Assembly: GCA_041879425.1 (NCBI GenBank)
Contig: CP090855.1
Span: 868,001 to 932,000, forward strand
Length of the DNA: 64,000 nucleotides
From: Vibrio pomeroyi
GTDB lineage: Bacteria; Pseudomonadota; Gammaproteobacteria; Enterobacterales; Vibrionaceae
Direction: 5' to 3'
In this document: piece after piece, positions 9,759 through 17,851 of the stretch
Layout: every line of letters starts with the position of its first letter
How positions within the stretch are numbered: position 1 is the first letter of the stretch
Notes under the pieces: model-generated
Seen by the model: only the letters and a program-made list of their open reading frames with translations
Database searches by the model: none
Told to the model about the DNA's origin: nothing
Program-made: the position numbers and the translations under genes

Positions 9759-9889
9759 TAGTCGGTATCGTTTTGCTTCACGTAATATGAGTAAAGACTT
9801 AAGTAATTAGGCTAATGTCATTGGACTGCACTCAACGATAGATTGGGATATTCCAGAACATAGCCACGGAATAGGTGTAAAACTTCGAC

Positions 9890-12598
9890 ATGTGGATCCC
9901 TTCGAAACTGACTCGTCCCGGCCGCTTACACAATGCAATTCTGCGACCTAGAGTTCTCGATCTGCTTCAGAACGCAGATTGCTATAAGCTAGTACTGTTC
10001 CGCTCTCCAGCTGGATACGGCAAAACCACCATGGCTGCCCAATGGCTGGTAGAAAAACCTAATGTAGGTTGGTACAGCATCGATGATAGTGATAACGATG
10101 CCTTCCGTTTCATCAACTACCTACTTCAATCCCTTAATAAAGCGACTCAAAATGCCTGCCCGAATGCCCAAAAGCTGGCAGAGAAACGACAGTTTTCATC
10201 GTTGCATTCTTTATTAAGTGAAGTGTTTGCAGAAATGTCTGAATTCCACCACGAGTGTTTCCTTGTGCTAGACGACTATCACTTAGTGAACAATGACGAC
10301 ATCCATGAAGCGATGCGCTTTTTCCTCAAACACATGCCCGACAACCTAACGCTTGTTGTGACTAGCCGTGGCACACCACCGCTTGGCACAGCTAACCTGC
10401 GCGTTCGTGATTTGATGATTGAGATCGGCAACGACTCACTGGCTTTTGATACGGAAGAAACCACACGCTTCTTCAATCAACGCGTAGCCGACGGCATTGA
10501 CGACACGACCGCAGGCAGTATTTGTAGTTATGTAGAGGGTTGGCCTTCTGCATTACAGCTTATTGCCCTTCAAGCACAGCACCAAAAGCGTACGTTGGCA
10601 CAATCTGCCGAGTCGTTCTCCCACTTTAACCATGCCCATCTTTGGGATTACTTGGTTGAAGAAGTCTTTGACCTGCTAGACAAAGAAACCCGACAGTTCT
10701 TGATGCAGTGCTCAGTGCTTGATCACTTCAACGACGAACTTGTTTGCGCACTAACACAACGTGAAGACGCGCTCGGTATGATTGAATCGCTCAACCGATT
10801 TGGTTTGTTCATCTACCCTCTTGAAGGCGAGAAGAACTGGTATCGCTTCCATAATCTATTTGGTGAGTTCCTCGCTCACGAGCGCCAAGCTCGCATTCCG
10901 CAGCAAGAAGCGGAATTGCATCGCAGTGCCGCTAAAGCTTGGATCAAACAGAAAACGCCTCACCAAGCTTTGCGACACGCACAGCGCGCGGACGATCCAC
11001 AACTGATTGTTCAGATCCTTAGTGAACACGGTTGGCAGATGTTCAACCAAGGTGAACTTTCATCATTAGAAATGGCGATCAAGCAGCTGACCACGGATCA
11101 ACTGTACAGCGAACCGAAACTATCAATGCTGCGTGCATGGCTAGCGCAAAGTCAGCACCGTTATGATCAAGTGGGTACTCTGTTAGAAGAAGCCGAAACG
11201 CAGTATCAAGCTCGAAACATTGAACTGGATACTCAGCAGCAAGGCCAATACAACGCCTTGCGTGCACAAGTCGCGATCAACAGTAATGAGCCAGAGAAAG
11301 CACTCGAGCTTGCAGAGCTTTCATTGAGCCAACTGAATACAACGGTTTACCGTAGTCGCATTGTTGCAACCTCGGTTGTCGGCGAAGTAAATCACGTAAT
11401 GGGTAATCTGAGCCGTGCTCTACCAATGATGCAGCAAACTGAGAAGTTGGCTCGCCAGTATCAGGTTTACCATCAAGCACTGTGGGCGATTCTGCAACAA
11501 AGCGAAATTCTGATTGCTCAAGGCTATGTTCAAGCCGCATTCGAACTGCAAGACAGCGCATTCAAGCTGATTGAAGAACACCAACTTCAATACGTACCTC
11601 TACATGAATTCTTATTGCGTGTTCGAGCGCAAATATTCTGGTGCTGGAACCGTTTAGATGAAGCGGAAGAGTGTTGCTACAAGGGCTTAGATATTCTTGG
11701 CCACCACTCGCCAAGTAAGCACCTTCATAGCTATTCAATGTTGGCTCGTATTTCACTGAGCCGTGGCGAGATTGATAAAGCATCGAAGTTTATTGACCAG
11801 ATTCAGCACTTGTTGCGCCAATCAACTTACCATGTGGATTGGACAGCGAATGCGTCACTGTCTCTGATCTTATTCTGGCAAGTGAAAGGCGATAAAGACG
11901 CAATCCGTGACTGGTTGAGCGTTGCTGTTCGCCCTGAATCAGCAAGCAACCACTTCTGCCAACTTCAATGGCGTAACATCGTGCGTGCTCACATCATCCT
12001 TGAGCAGTATGAAGAAGCAGAAGAAGCGCTAGCATTCCTGAAAAGTGAAGCTCAGCGCTCGCATCTGATTACTGATACTAATAGAAACTTAATTGTTGAA
12101 GCGGTATTACGCACCCAGATCAACGATGAAGACAGTGCACGCGTATTGCTAGAAGAAGCCCTACACATGACCAATCAAACTGGCATGGTCGGTAATTTCT
12201 TAGTCGACGGTGGTACTATCGGGCATATCTTGGATAAGTTGAGCAACAAGCCAGGCTTGGGTGACTTAGAACGTCACCGAGCACAACAAATCATGAAAGA
12301 TATCTCGACGACTCAACGCAGTCGCTCGGTACACTTCGACGAAGACTTTGTTGAAAACTTGGTGAATCACCCGAACATACCTGAGCTTGTACGCACAAGC
12401 CCACTCACCCAGCGTGAATGGCAAGTACTTGGCTTGATCTACTCCGGGTTTAGTAACGAGCAAATCGCTCAAGAACTTGATGTAGCAGGTACCACAATCA
12501 AGACTCACATCCGTAACCTGTACCAAAAGCTCAACATTGCTAACCGTAAAGAAGCGATAAGCACAGCAGAGAACTTGCTGCAGTTGATGGGGTACTAA
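9890..12598 (+). CDS. malT: Maltose regulon activator MalT
   Basis: ATP- and maltotriose-dependent transcription activator of the maltose regulon (LuxR/LAL, STAND class). The 902-residue protein aligns end to end with E. coli MalT (901). The N-terminus MWIPSKLTRP matches the E. coli start, the Walker A loop SPAGYGKTT is at residues 39-47, and there are a central winged-helix and TPR-like sensor region and a C-terminal LuxR helix-turn-helix (TQREWQVLGLIYSG... TIKTHIRNLYQKL). It is divergent from malP across a 567-base control region holding MalT-like boxes and CRP-like sites. A tandem repeat and a terminator follow the stop. It presumably controls both alpha-glucan blocks in the window. Confidence 0.98.
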   Translation: MWIPSKLTRPGRLHNAILRPRVLDLLQNADCYKLVLFRSPAGYGKTTMAAQWLVEKPNVGWYSIDDSDNDAFRFINYLLQSLNKATQNACPNAQKLAEKRQFSSLHSLLSEVFAEMSEFHHECFLVLDDYHLVNNDDIHEAMRFFLKHMPDNLTLVVTSRGTPPLGTANLRVRDLMIEIGNDSLAFDTEETTRFFNQRVADGIDDTTAGSICSYVEGWPSALQLIALQAQHQKRTLAQSAESFSHFNHAHLWDYLVEEVFDLLDKETRQFLMQCSVLDHFNDELVCALTQREDALGMIESLNRFGLFIYPLEGEKNWYRFHNLFGEFLAHERQARIPQQEAELHRSAAKAWIKQKTPHQALRHAQRADDPQLIVQILSEHGWQMFNQGELSSLEMAIKQLTTDQLYSEPKLSMLRAWLAQSQHRYDQVGTLLEEAETQYQARNIELDTQQQGQYNALRAQVAINSNEPEKALELAELSLSQLNTTVYRSRIVATSVVGEVNHVMGNLSRALPMMQQTEKLARQYQVYHQALWAILQQSEILIAQGYVQAAFELQDSAFKLIEEHQLQYVPLHEFLLRVRAQIFWCWNRLDEAEECCYKGLDILGHHSPSKHLHSYSMLARISLSRGEIDKASKFIDQIQHLLRQSTYHVDWTANASLSLILFWQVKGDKDAIRDWLSVAVRPESASNHFCQLQWRNIVRAHIILEQYEEAEEALAFLKSEAQRSHLITDTNRNLIVEAVLRTQINDEDSARVLLEEALHMTNQTGMVGNFLVDGGTIGHILDKLSNKPGLGDLERHRAQQIMKDISTTQRSRSVHFDEDFVENLVNHPNIPELVRTSPLTQREWQVLGLIYSGFSNEQIAQELDVAGTTIKTHIRNLYQKLNIANRKEAISTAENLLQLMGY

Positions 12599-12609
12599 AA
12601 CGGACTCTC

Positions 12610-12650
12610 GATTCGAGATTGATTCGAGATTGATTCGAGATTGATTCGAG
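12610..12650 (+). repeat. 11-bp tandem repeat between malT and its terminator
   Basis: GATTCGAGATT is repeated three times followed by a partial fourth copy (GATTCGAG). The copies are identical, suggesting recent slippage and a copy number that may vary between strains. Confidence 0.9.
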
Positions 12651-12659
12651 AAAACATAA

Positions 12660-12690
12660 GCTAGTCACCGATGGTGGCTGGCTTTTTTTT
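12660..12690 (+). terminator. malT terminator
   Basis: GCTAGTCACC and GGTGGCTGGC form a 10-bp stem with two G-U pairs and a GAT loop, followed by eight T residues. Confidence 0.9.
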
Positions 12691-12744
12691 CGCTTAGAGA
12701 ATGGGGAGTAACCGATAAAAGCTAGAGATAGCCAAACGACAGGC

Positions 12745-12854
12745 AAAAAAATAGCCAACCGCAATAATCGCGATTGGCTCTATATATTTGTGAACAAATC
12801 ATAGGTTCACTAACAACGTCAGTTGGCTAGGTGACCCTCGGCTTAAGAAGGGTC
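12745..12854 (-). ncRNA. qrr: Qrr quorum-regulatory small RNA
   Basis: Hfq-dependent small RNA of the Vibrio quorum-sensing circuit; it base-pairs with the mRNA of the LuxR/HapR master regulator and others at low cell density. Read on the minus strand, it begins with a GACCCT / AGGGTC hairpin (12849-12854 with 12833-12838). The family's highly conserved core follows at 12805-12830 (CTAGCCAACTGACG, then TTGTTAGTGAAC), then a GTGAAC / GTTCAC stem (12790-12810). The gene ends in a GC-containing terminator stem (AGCCAATCGC / GCGGTTGGCT) and a T run at 12745-12751. Length is about 110 nt; Qrr RNAs are usually 95-110. A sigma-54 promoter and LuxO-type sites lie upstream. It converges on malT. Confidence 0.97.
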
Positions 12855-12865
12855 GGTTAATATAA

Positions 12866-12882
12866 TGCAGTTAGCGTGCCAA
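12866..12882 (-). promoter_or_regulatory. Sigma-54 promoter of qrr
   Basis: On the minus strand TTGGCACG-CTAA-CTGCA matches the -24/-12 consensus YTGGCACG-N4-TTGCW with one mismatch. The -12 GC is about 13 bases upstream of the first base of the predicted RNA. Confidence 0.92.
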
Positions 12883-12942
12883 CTTTTATTCGACGTTTTA
12901 TAAGCCCTGCATCGCATAAAAACCATGAATTTATCATGCGAA

Positions 12943-12968
12943 TTGCAAAGTGCATTTGCATAATGCAA
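12943..12968. promoter_or_regulatory. Tandem LuxO-type activator sites upstream of qrr
   Basis: TTGCATAATGCAA (12956-12968) is a perfect TTGCA-N3-TGCAA, and TTGCAAAGTGCAT (12943-12955) matches with one mismatch. They abut and sit about 60-85 bases upstream of the sigma-54 promoter, the position expected for phosphorylated LuxO. Confidence 0.85.
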
Positions 12969-13181
12969 CCAAGATGCAATATCGATAAGGGATCAGTTTC
13001 ATCGCTGTTCTTAATGACAAATCACTAAGTGGTTGTTATCTATATGTTAGGCAAATATTCACTTCAACTTATTGCCTTACAATTAATAGAGTAATAAAAG
13101 CCCTTCCCCAAAAGCATATTCATACTTTTTTTACACTAAAGTTTGTATACTGCACAAAATCATCCTCAACTCTATGAAGCA

Positions 13182-14102
13182 ATGAACTACTTAAGTACTT
13201 TTTTCAAAGGCATGGCAATGGGCGCAGCAGACGTTGTCCCTGGCGTGTCGGGCGGAACCATCGCATTCATCACTGGTATCTACGATACGCTGCTAGAAAG
13301 CATTCGCAGAATTAACCCTAGCGTACTTGGCCTATGGAAACGCGAAGGCTTCAAAGCCGCGTTTAACCACATCAATGGTTTCTTCCTAATTTCATTGTTC
13401 GCAGGCGTATTCACGAGCATTGCGACATTTGCAAAACTGATTTCTTGGTTATTGGTCACCCACCCTGTTCCACTGTGGTCTTTCTTCTTTGGCCTGATCT
13501 TAGTGTCGGTTTTCCATATTCTTAAGCAAGTAGAAAAGCGCGATATGATTCGATTCGTCTTTTTACTGCTTGGTGTTGCCTTCGCTTATAGCATTACCGT
13601 GCTTAAGCCATTGCAAATGGAGCCAACCAGCATCAACGTCTTGATTGCGGGTGCGATTGCGATCTGTGCGATGATCTTACCGGGTATTTCAGGCAGCTTT
13701 ATTCTGCTTCTGATTGGCATGTATGGCCCAGTGCTTGGCGCTGTTAAATCGTTTCAAATCGATGTACTTGCCCTATTCCTTGGCGGCTGTGTGATTGGTC
13801 TACTGACTTTCTCGCACGTACTCTCTTGGTTACTACGCTCATTCCGCGATTTCACATTGGTGTTCTTAACGGGTTTAATGATCGGTACGCTACCGAAGAT
13901 CTGGCCTTGGAAAGAAACCATCAGCTGGCGCACCAACTCGAAAGGTGAGCAAGTACCACTGATTCAAGAGAACCTATCTCCGTTCAATTTCGAAGCGGTA
14001 ACGTCTCAACCTTCTCAGCTTACTTTATCGGTGATCATGATGTTGATGGCTATCGCGTTAGTGCTGGGTTTAGAAAAGTTTGCTGAGCGCAATGCTGACT
14101 AA
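13182..14102 (+). CDS. DUF368 membrane protein, undecaprenyl-phosphate translocase type
   Basis: Polytopic inner-membrane protein of the DUF368 (PopT) family. Members are needed to return the lipid carrier undecaprenyl phosphate to the cytoplasmic face for wall and surface-polymer synthesis; the V. cholerae homologue has been studied in that role. The family hallmark GAADVVPGVSGGTIAFITGIYD is present at the N-terminus, and a second related element, MILPGISGSFILLLIGMY, lies mid-protein, giving an internal pseudo-repeat. I start at ATG 13182 (306 residues). The open frame reaches back to a TTG at 13143, but that overlaps a good -10 element (TATACT, 13146-13151). The gene is divergent from qrr and has its own terminator. 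Confidence 0.88.
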   Translation: MNYLSTFFKGMAMGAADVVPGVSGGTIAFITGIYDTLLESIRRINPSVLGLWKREGFKAAFNHINGFFLISLFAGVFTSIATFAKLISWLLVTHPVPLWSFFFGLILVSVFHILKQVEKRDMIRFVFLLLGVAFAYSITVLKPLQMEPTSINVLIAGAIAICAMILPGISGSFILLLIGMYGPVLGAVKSFQIDVLALFLGGCVIGLLTFSHVLSWLLRSFRDFTLVFLTGLMIGTLPKIWPWKETISWRTNSKGEQVPLIQENLSPFNFEAVTSQPSQLTLSVIMMLMAIALVLGLEKFAERNAD

Positions 14103-14175
14103 TCTCTAACAATCGTGCTTAAGTTAGCATGTAGGGTGCCGAGCTTAGTAGCGACGCACCATATGAAATGAATCA

Positions 14176-14202
14176 AAGCGAAGCTTATGGCTTCGCTTTT
14201 TT
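14176..14202 (+). terminator. Terminator after the DUF368 gene
   Basis: Stem AAGCGAAGC / GCTTCGCTT with a TTATG loop, followed by a run of T residues. Confidence 0.88.
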
Positions 14203-14298
14203 ATATCTACCATACGCACAAAATTGCTTTTTGATACAAGCACGTATTGAGGGGTATGATAACATCGCCGCTCTTATAAAATTAGATGAGAACTCGAC

Positions 14299-14739
14299 AT
14301 GCACCCAGCATTAAAGGTTGCAGCTCTTGGAATCGCTCTCGTGGCAGGCTTTTATGGGCCGCAAGCAATTCAGCATTTTAAGTCAGCGATGGAGCAAACT
14401 CCCGCTAACGTTAATTTAGATGATTACTGCATGCTTTCAACTGAATCGTGTGAGCAAAATACCGTTGCGATGACGCTTGAGCATGAGACTGCACAGCCTC
14501 TGGTTCCGACCAAAATCAAAGTCGTTTGGGAAGGCGCAGCATCTGAAACATTAATGCTGTCACTCACTGGCTTAGAAATGGAAATGGGATCAGCACGTTT
14601 TCAATTAAAGAATATTGGCAACAATACCTATGAAGGTGATGTAATTTTACCTGTGTGTACCATGGATAAAATGACTTGGCTTGGCGAACTCACCGATGGT
14701 GTTGAAACCGTAAACCCTGCAATAAGGATGGCAAGATGA
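14299..14739 (+). CDS. Unknown membrane-anchored protein co-transcribed with SCO1
   Basis: I do not recognise this 146-residue protein. It has an N-terminal hydrophobic stretch (about residues 5-22, KVAALGIALVAGFYG) that could anchor it in the inner membrane, followed by a soluble, beta-rich-looking domain with three cysteines (two close together in DYCMLSTESC, residues 43-50, and one in LPVCTMDK, about 118). Its stop overlaps the start of the SCO1 gene (ATGA), so it is very likely translated with it. By context it may take part in copper delivery to a cytochrome oxidase or in periplasmic thiol chemistry; this is inference from position and cysteines only. Confidence 0.75.
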   Translation: MHPALKVAALGIALVAGFYGPQAIQHFKSAMEQTPANVNLDDYCMLSTESCEQNTVAMTLEHETAQPLVPTKIKVVWEGAASETLMLSLTGLEMEMGSARFQLKNIGNNTYEGDVILPVCTMDKMTWLGELTDGVETVNPAIRMAR

Positions 14740-15332
14740 GTAAGAATTGGTCGTTAGCATTAGTGGTAGCGTTTGTACTTGGCTTTGGTGTCAAAAGCTA
14801 CCTTGATGGACAAAACGAAGCTCAAGAGCAACATGCTGCAAAACAAGAGTTCTCAGCAACAACCCTTTTCGGTAAAGATAACCAGCCAACGGAAATCTTT
14901 GACCAAACCGACGACAGAATCCGTATCGTTTACTTCGGTTTCACACGCTGCCCAGATGTCTGCCCTACCTCACTAGCAATGTTAGCTGGCGCACTTAACC
15001 AAGTCTCTGACGAAGCAAAAGCGAAGATTCGCCCGATGTTTGTCTCGCTTGACCCTGAGCGCGATGCCGCAGAAGCTTCTTACGAATACGCACAATACTT
15101 CCACCCAATGATGGAAGGGTTAAGTGGCCCGTTGGATGTGACAACAACGCTTGCACATAACTACGGTGTGATTTTCAGAAAGACCAAGCTTGAAGGTTCT
15201 GAGCTGGAATACACCCTTGACCACAGCTCATATTTTTATTTTTTAAAGCCCGACGGTACCTTGATTACTAAAGTACCGCACACGTTAACACCTGCACCAA
15301 TTGTTGAGGCCATCAACAAGCTGACGCAGTAA
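14736..15332 (+). CDS. SCO1/SenC family copper chaperone
   Basis: Membrane-tethered periplasmic thioredoxin-fold protein that delivers copper to, or reduces, the CuA site of cytochrome oxidases. The 198 residues include an N-terminal anchor (about 5-22), the metal-binding CPDVC motif (Cys72, Cys76) in FTRCPDVCPTSL, and the conserved histidine in LDHSSYFYFL near residue 165. It overlaps the preceding unknown gene by 4 bases and is followed 83 bases later by a PCu(A)C gene, giving a compact copper-trafficking operon. Confidence 0.93.
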   Translation: MSKNWSLALVVAFVLGFGVKSYLDGQNEAQEQHAAKQEFSATTLFGKDNQPTEIFDQTDDRIRIVYFGFTRCPDVCPTSLAMLAGALNQVSDEAKAKIRPMFVSLDPERDAAEASYEYAQYFHPMMEGLSGPLDVTTTLAHNYGVIFRKTKLEGSELEYTLDHSSYFYFLKPDGTLITKVPHTLTPAPIVEAINKLTQ

Positions 15333-15415
15333 AACGTAACAACAAAGAACTTAACGAATAGAGTTCAAACATAAAGTCAGGTCCCAGACCAAAACATAAA
15401 AATAAGGACAACAAC

Positions 15416-15874
15416 ATGAAGTTAAAAGCACTTGCTCTAGCAGGCTTATTGCTCACTCCCTTTGCTCACGCGAATAGCGACATTATGGTTCACGACGCGT
15501 ACGCTCGCGCAACACCACCTTCAGCAGTGAACAGCGCGGTATTCACGACTCTGATGAACCACAGCGATAAAGATCGCGCTATTGTTTCTGCAACTACACC
15601 CGCAGCAGGCAAGGTAGAGCTTCATGATGTTATCGTTGATGGCGACGTAATGAAGATGCGCCAAGTTCAACAAATCACAATCCCTGCGAATGGTGAAGCG
15701 GTACTTAAGCCTGGCAGTCTGCACATTATGTTGTTCGATCTAAAAGACGGTCTAAAAGAAGGTGAGCAGATCGAGATGACACTGACTTTCGCGAACGGTG
15801 AAACCCAAACCTTTGACGCGCCGGTTAAGAAAGTAATGAGCGGCATGAAAAAGATGAATCACGATCATCACTAA
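15416..15874 (+). CDS. Periplasmic copper chaperone PCu(A)C
   Basis: Periplasmic Cu(I) carrier that works with SCO proteins in oxidase assembly. The 152-residue product has a clear signal peptide (MKLKALALAGLLLTPFAHA). It has the family's spaced ligands: His and Met in ELHDVIVDGDVMKM and the His-x-Met pair in KPGSLHIML. The C-terminus is Met- and His-rich (MSGMKKMNHDHH), a likely extra copper-binding tail. AAGGACAACAAC precedes the ATG. It is the last gene of the group and is followed by a terminator. Confidence 0.93.
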   Translation: MKLKALALAGLLLTPFAHANSDIMVHDAYARATPPSAVNSAVFTTLMNHSDKDRAIVSATTPAAGKVELHDVIVDGDVMKMRQVQQITIPANGEAVLKPGSLHIMLFDLKDGLKEGEQIEMTLTFANGETQTFDAPVKKVMSGMKKMNHDHH

Positions 15875-15902
15875 TCGGATTCACAATCAATGAAATAAAT
15901 TA

Positions 15903-15935
15903 AGCCACGATGACTTCTCGCCATCGTGGCTTTTT
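15903..15935 (+). terminator. Terminator of the copper-chaperone operon
   Basis: Perfect 10-bp stem AGCCACGATG / CATCGTGGCT with a 9-base loop, followed by T residues. Confidence 0.9.
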
Positions 15936-15997
15936 GCTAAACTGAGCTCGCTTTTTATTCAAAGCCTGACCACATTAATAACCAAGGAGAATAGAAG

Positions 15998-16045
15998 ATG
16001 ATTGTAATGAAAACACTAAAACTGGCAGTAAAAGTAACGCGTTAA
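15998..16045 (+). CDS. Tiny ORF (15 codons) with a strong ribosome binding site
   Basis: ATG at 15998 opens a 15-codon frame, MIVMKTLKLAVKVTR, ending in TAA. It is preceded by AAGGAGA at 9 bases, the best Shine-Dalgarno sequence in this intergenic region. No homologue is recognised. It could be a leader peptide for the GTPase gene 350 bases downstream, a basic membrane-active micropeptide, or chance. The absence of runs of one amino acid argues against classical amino-acid attenuation. Confidence 0.4.
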   Translation: MIVMKTLKLAVKVTR

Positions 16046-16312
16046 TTTGTTTGGTTAAGCAAACTTTAATCTAGAACGACCAACATCAAGCCATCTACTG
16101 GCTACCGCACACTTTTACCCGGTTTACTATTGATCTATAAGTGATCGATACCTGCATGCTCAATAACGCATGACTAAATCCGGGGTCCTATCTATTTGAA
16201 TTCGACCCAAGTTCAAAACATTTTTGACGTCTCGATGCTTTTATCTCATCAACGCTTTTTGGTCTCATAAACACTTTTTGATCTCCTCAACAAACTGAGA
16301 TCTCACAAGATG
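16046..16312 (+). other. Long leader region before the RsgA-like gene
   Basis: No gene is seen here. The segment contains a small hairpin (AGCCA-TCTAC-TGGCT, about 16089-16103) and ACCCGG / CCGGGGT arms about 60 bases apart (roughly 16118-16190) that could close a larger structure. Degenerate repeats (CTTTTTGGTCTCATAAACA and CTTTTTGATCTCCTCAACA) follow. It may be an untranslated leader. Confidence 0.35.
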
Positions 16313-16369
16313 TTAATGCTCTCATAAGACTTTAATGCACTGATAAGACTTTAATGCTCTCACAAGAAA
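16313..16369 (+). repeat. Three tandem 19-bp imperfect repeats upstream of the RsgA-like gene
   Basis: Units TTAATGCTCTCATAAGACT, TTAATGCACTGATAAGACT and TTAATGCTCTCACAAGAAA lie head to tail, ending 29 bases before the start codon. A 19-bp period is not a whole number of helical turns. Confidence 0.85.
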
Positions 16370-16398
16370 AGAAAGCTCGCACGTCTGGGTAAATAAAC

Positions 16399-17463
16399 AT
16401 GAATTCACAAAACGCATTTTCTCATCCAATGTCACTTCAACAACTTGGATGGCAACCTGTATTCCAACAACAACTGACACTCGAAGACTATGACCACTCC
16501 GTCATTGCTCGTATTACCGCGCACCATCGCAGCGGCTATACACTGGCGTCAGAACAAGGCGAGATCGTTCTGCCTATCCATCAGAACCAACCCGCAATGA
16601 CGGTTGGCGACTGGGTAATCTTGAACTCTGAGCTGCAATTTGACCGCTTGCTAGAACGTCAATCGCTCTTCAGCCGTAAAGCAGCTGGCAGTCGCGTCGC
16701 CGAACAATATATCTCGGCGAACATCGACACGGTTTTTATCGTGGTTTCGTTAAACAACGACTTTAATCTAAGCCGTATCGAACGCTACCTAGCGCTCGCC
16801 AATGAAGCACAGGTTGAAGCGGTTATCGTACTCACCAAGAAAGACTTATGTGACGACTACGAAGACAAAGTACAACAAGTGCAAAGCTTAGATTCTATGC
16901 TGATGATCGAAGCGGTAAACAACCTAGACCAAGACTCAACTCAAGTCTTGTCACCTTGGTGTAAAACAGGCAAAACCGTCGCTTTGATGGGCTCATCTGG
17001 TGTGGGCAAATCTACGCTAGTAAACTCATTGCTTGGTGAAACTCAACAAGCCACGAGTGGCATTCGTGAAGACGACAGTAAAGGCCGTCATACAACCACA
17101 TCACGATCGCTCCACTTGCTAACATCGGGTGGTTTACTGCTCGATACTCCTGGAATGCGAGAACTGCAACTTGCTGACTGCGCAGAAGGCGTGAGTGAAA
17201 CTTTTTCTGATGTCGAAGAGTTAGCCATGCACTGCCGCTTCTCTGATTGTCATCATGAATCAGAGCCGGGTTGCAAGATACGCAAAGCCATTGAGGAGGG
17301 TGATTTGTCTGAAAGACGATTTACTAACTATCAAAAGTTATTGAGAGAGCAAGCCAGAAATGGCGCCTCATTGGCAGAACAACGCGCGAACAGCAAACAG
17401 CTTTCCAAGATGTACAAAACCGTACAGTCTGAAAGCCGAAACATTAAAAAAGCGACTGACTAA
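16399..17463 (+). CDS. RsgA-like circularly permuted GTPase (small-subunit ribosome biogenesis)
   Basis: GTPase of the RsgA/YjeQ family, which acts in late maturation of the 30S subunit. The 354 residues contain an OB-fold N-terminus (about 30-100). The permuted G motifs run in the order G4 TKKD (146-149), G1 GSSGVGKST (198-206), G3 DTPG (249-252), and a C-terminal zinc-finger region (Cys279, Cys284, His286, Cys292) follows. Family length is usual. Vibrios commonly have a housekeeping rsgA next to orn/psd on the main chromosome; this copy has no such neighbours, so it may be a paralogue, which cannot be settled from this window. It is preceded by tandem repeats and followed by a terminator. 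Confidence 0.9.
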   Translation: MNSQNAFSHPMSLQQLGWQPVFQQQLTLEDYDHSVIARITAHHRSGYTLASEQGEIVLPIHQNQPAMTVGDWVILNSELQFDRLLERQSLFSRKAAGSRVAEQYISANIDTVFIVVSLNNDFNLSRIERYLALANEAQVEAVIVLTKKDLCDDYEDKVQQVQSLDSMLMIEAVNNLDQDSTQVLSPWCKTGKTVALMGSSGVGKSTLVNSLLGETQQATSGIREDDSKGRHTTTSRSLHLLTSGGLLLDTPGMRELQLADCAEGVSETFSDVEELAMHCRFSDCHHESEPGCKIRKAIEEGDLSERRFTNYQKLLREQARNGASLAEQRANSKQLSKMYKTVQSESRNIKKATD

Positions 17464-17503
17464 CCAATCAGGTTAATCAAAATACGCTTTATTTAAACGA
17501 CTA

Positions 17504-17535
17504 AGCCCCACCGTGTTAAACACGTGGGGCTTTTT
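17504..17535 (+). terminator. Terminator after the RsgA-like gene
   Basis: Stem AGCCCCAC / GTGGGGCT, extended by GTG / CAC, followed by a T run. Confidence 0.9.
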
Positions 17536-17851
17536 GTTTCAATTTGGTAGCAAAGCGACTATTTATGCACACAATGTTCTTACCTATGAGCATTTACATT
17601 TCCAAATTTACAGTATATTAGGTCTAATAAATGTAGTTACGCAGATTTATAGCTCAATCAAAACACAATTATTTAACATTTAGCTCTAAAAACACCACGT
17701 AGCGCAAACAATCACCCTAAAAGTAAACTATTCCTAGACACCCTCTTAGATCCCGCTAATATGACCGCCCATTCCACTAGTGTATAGTTGGATTTGGTAC
17801 AACTTTATAAAAGATACATCACTATAATAATTTAACAATTGCAGGTATTTT
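17536..17851 (+). other. AT-rich sstT upstream region
   Basis: 316 bases without a recognisable gene. It presumably carries the sstT promoter. A palindrome CACTAGTG is at about 17776-17783. No confident operator is assigned. Confidence 0.4.

Noticed and set aside
16200..16398. CRISPR array or integron-like repeats
   Set aside because: The 19-bp units are directly adjacent, without spacers. No cas or integrase gene is near.
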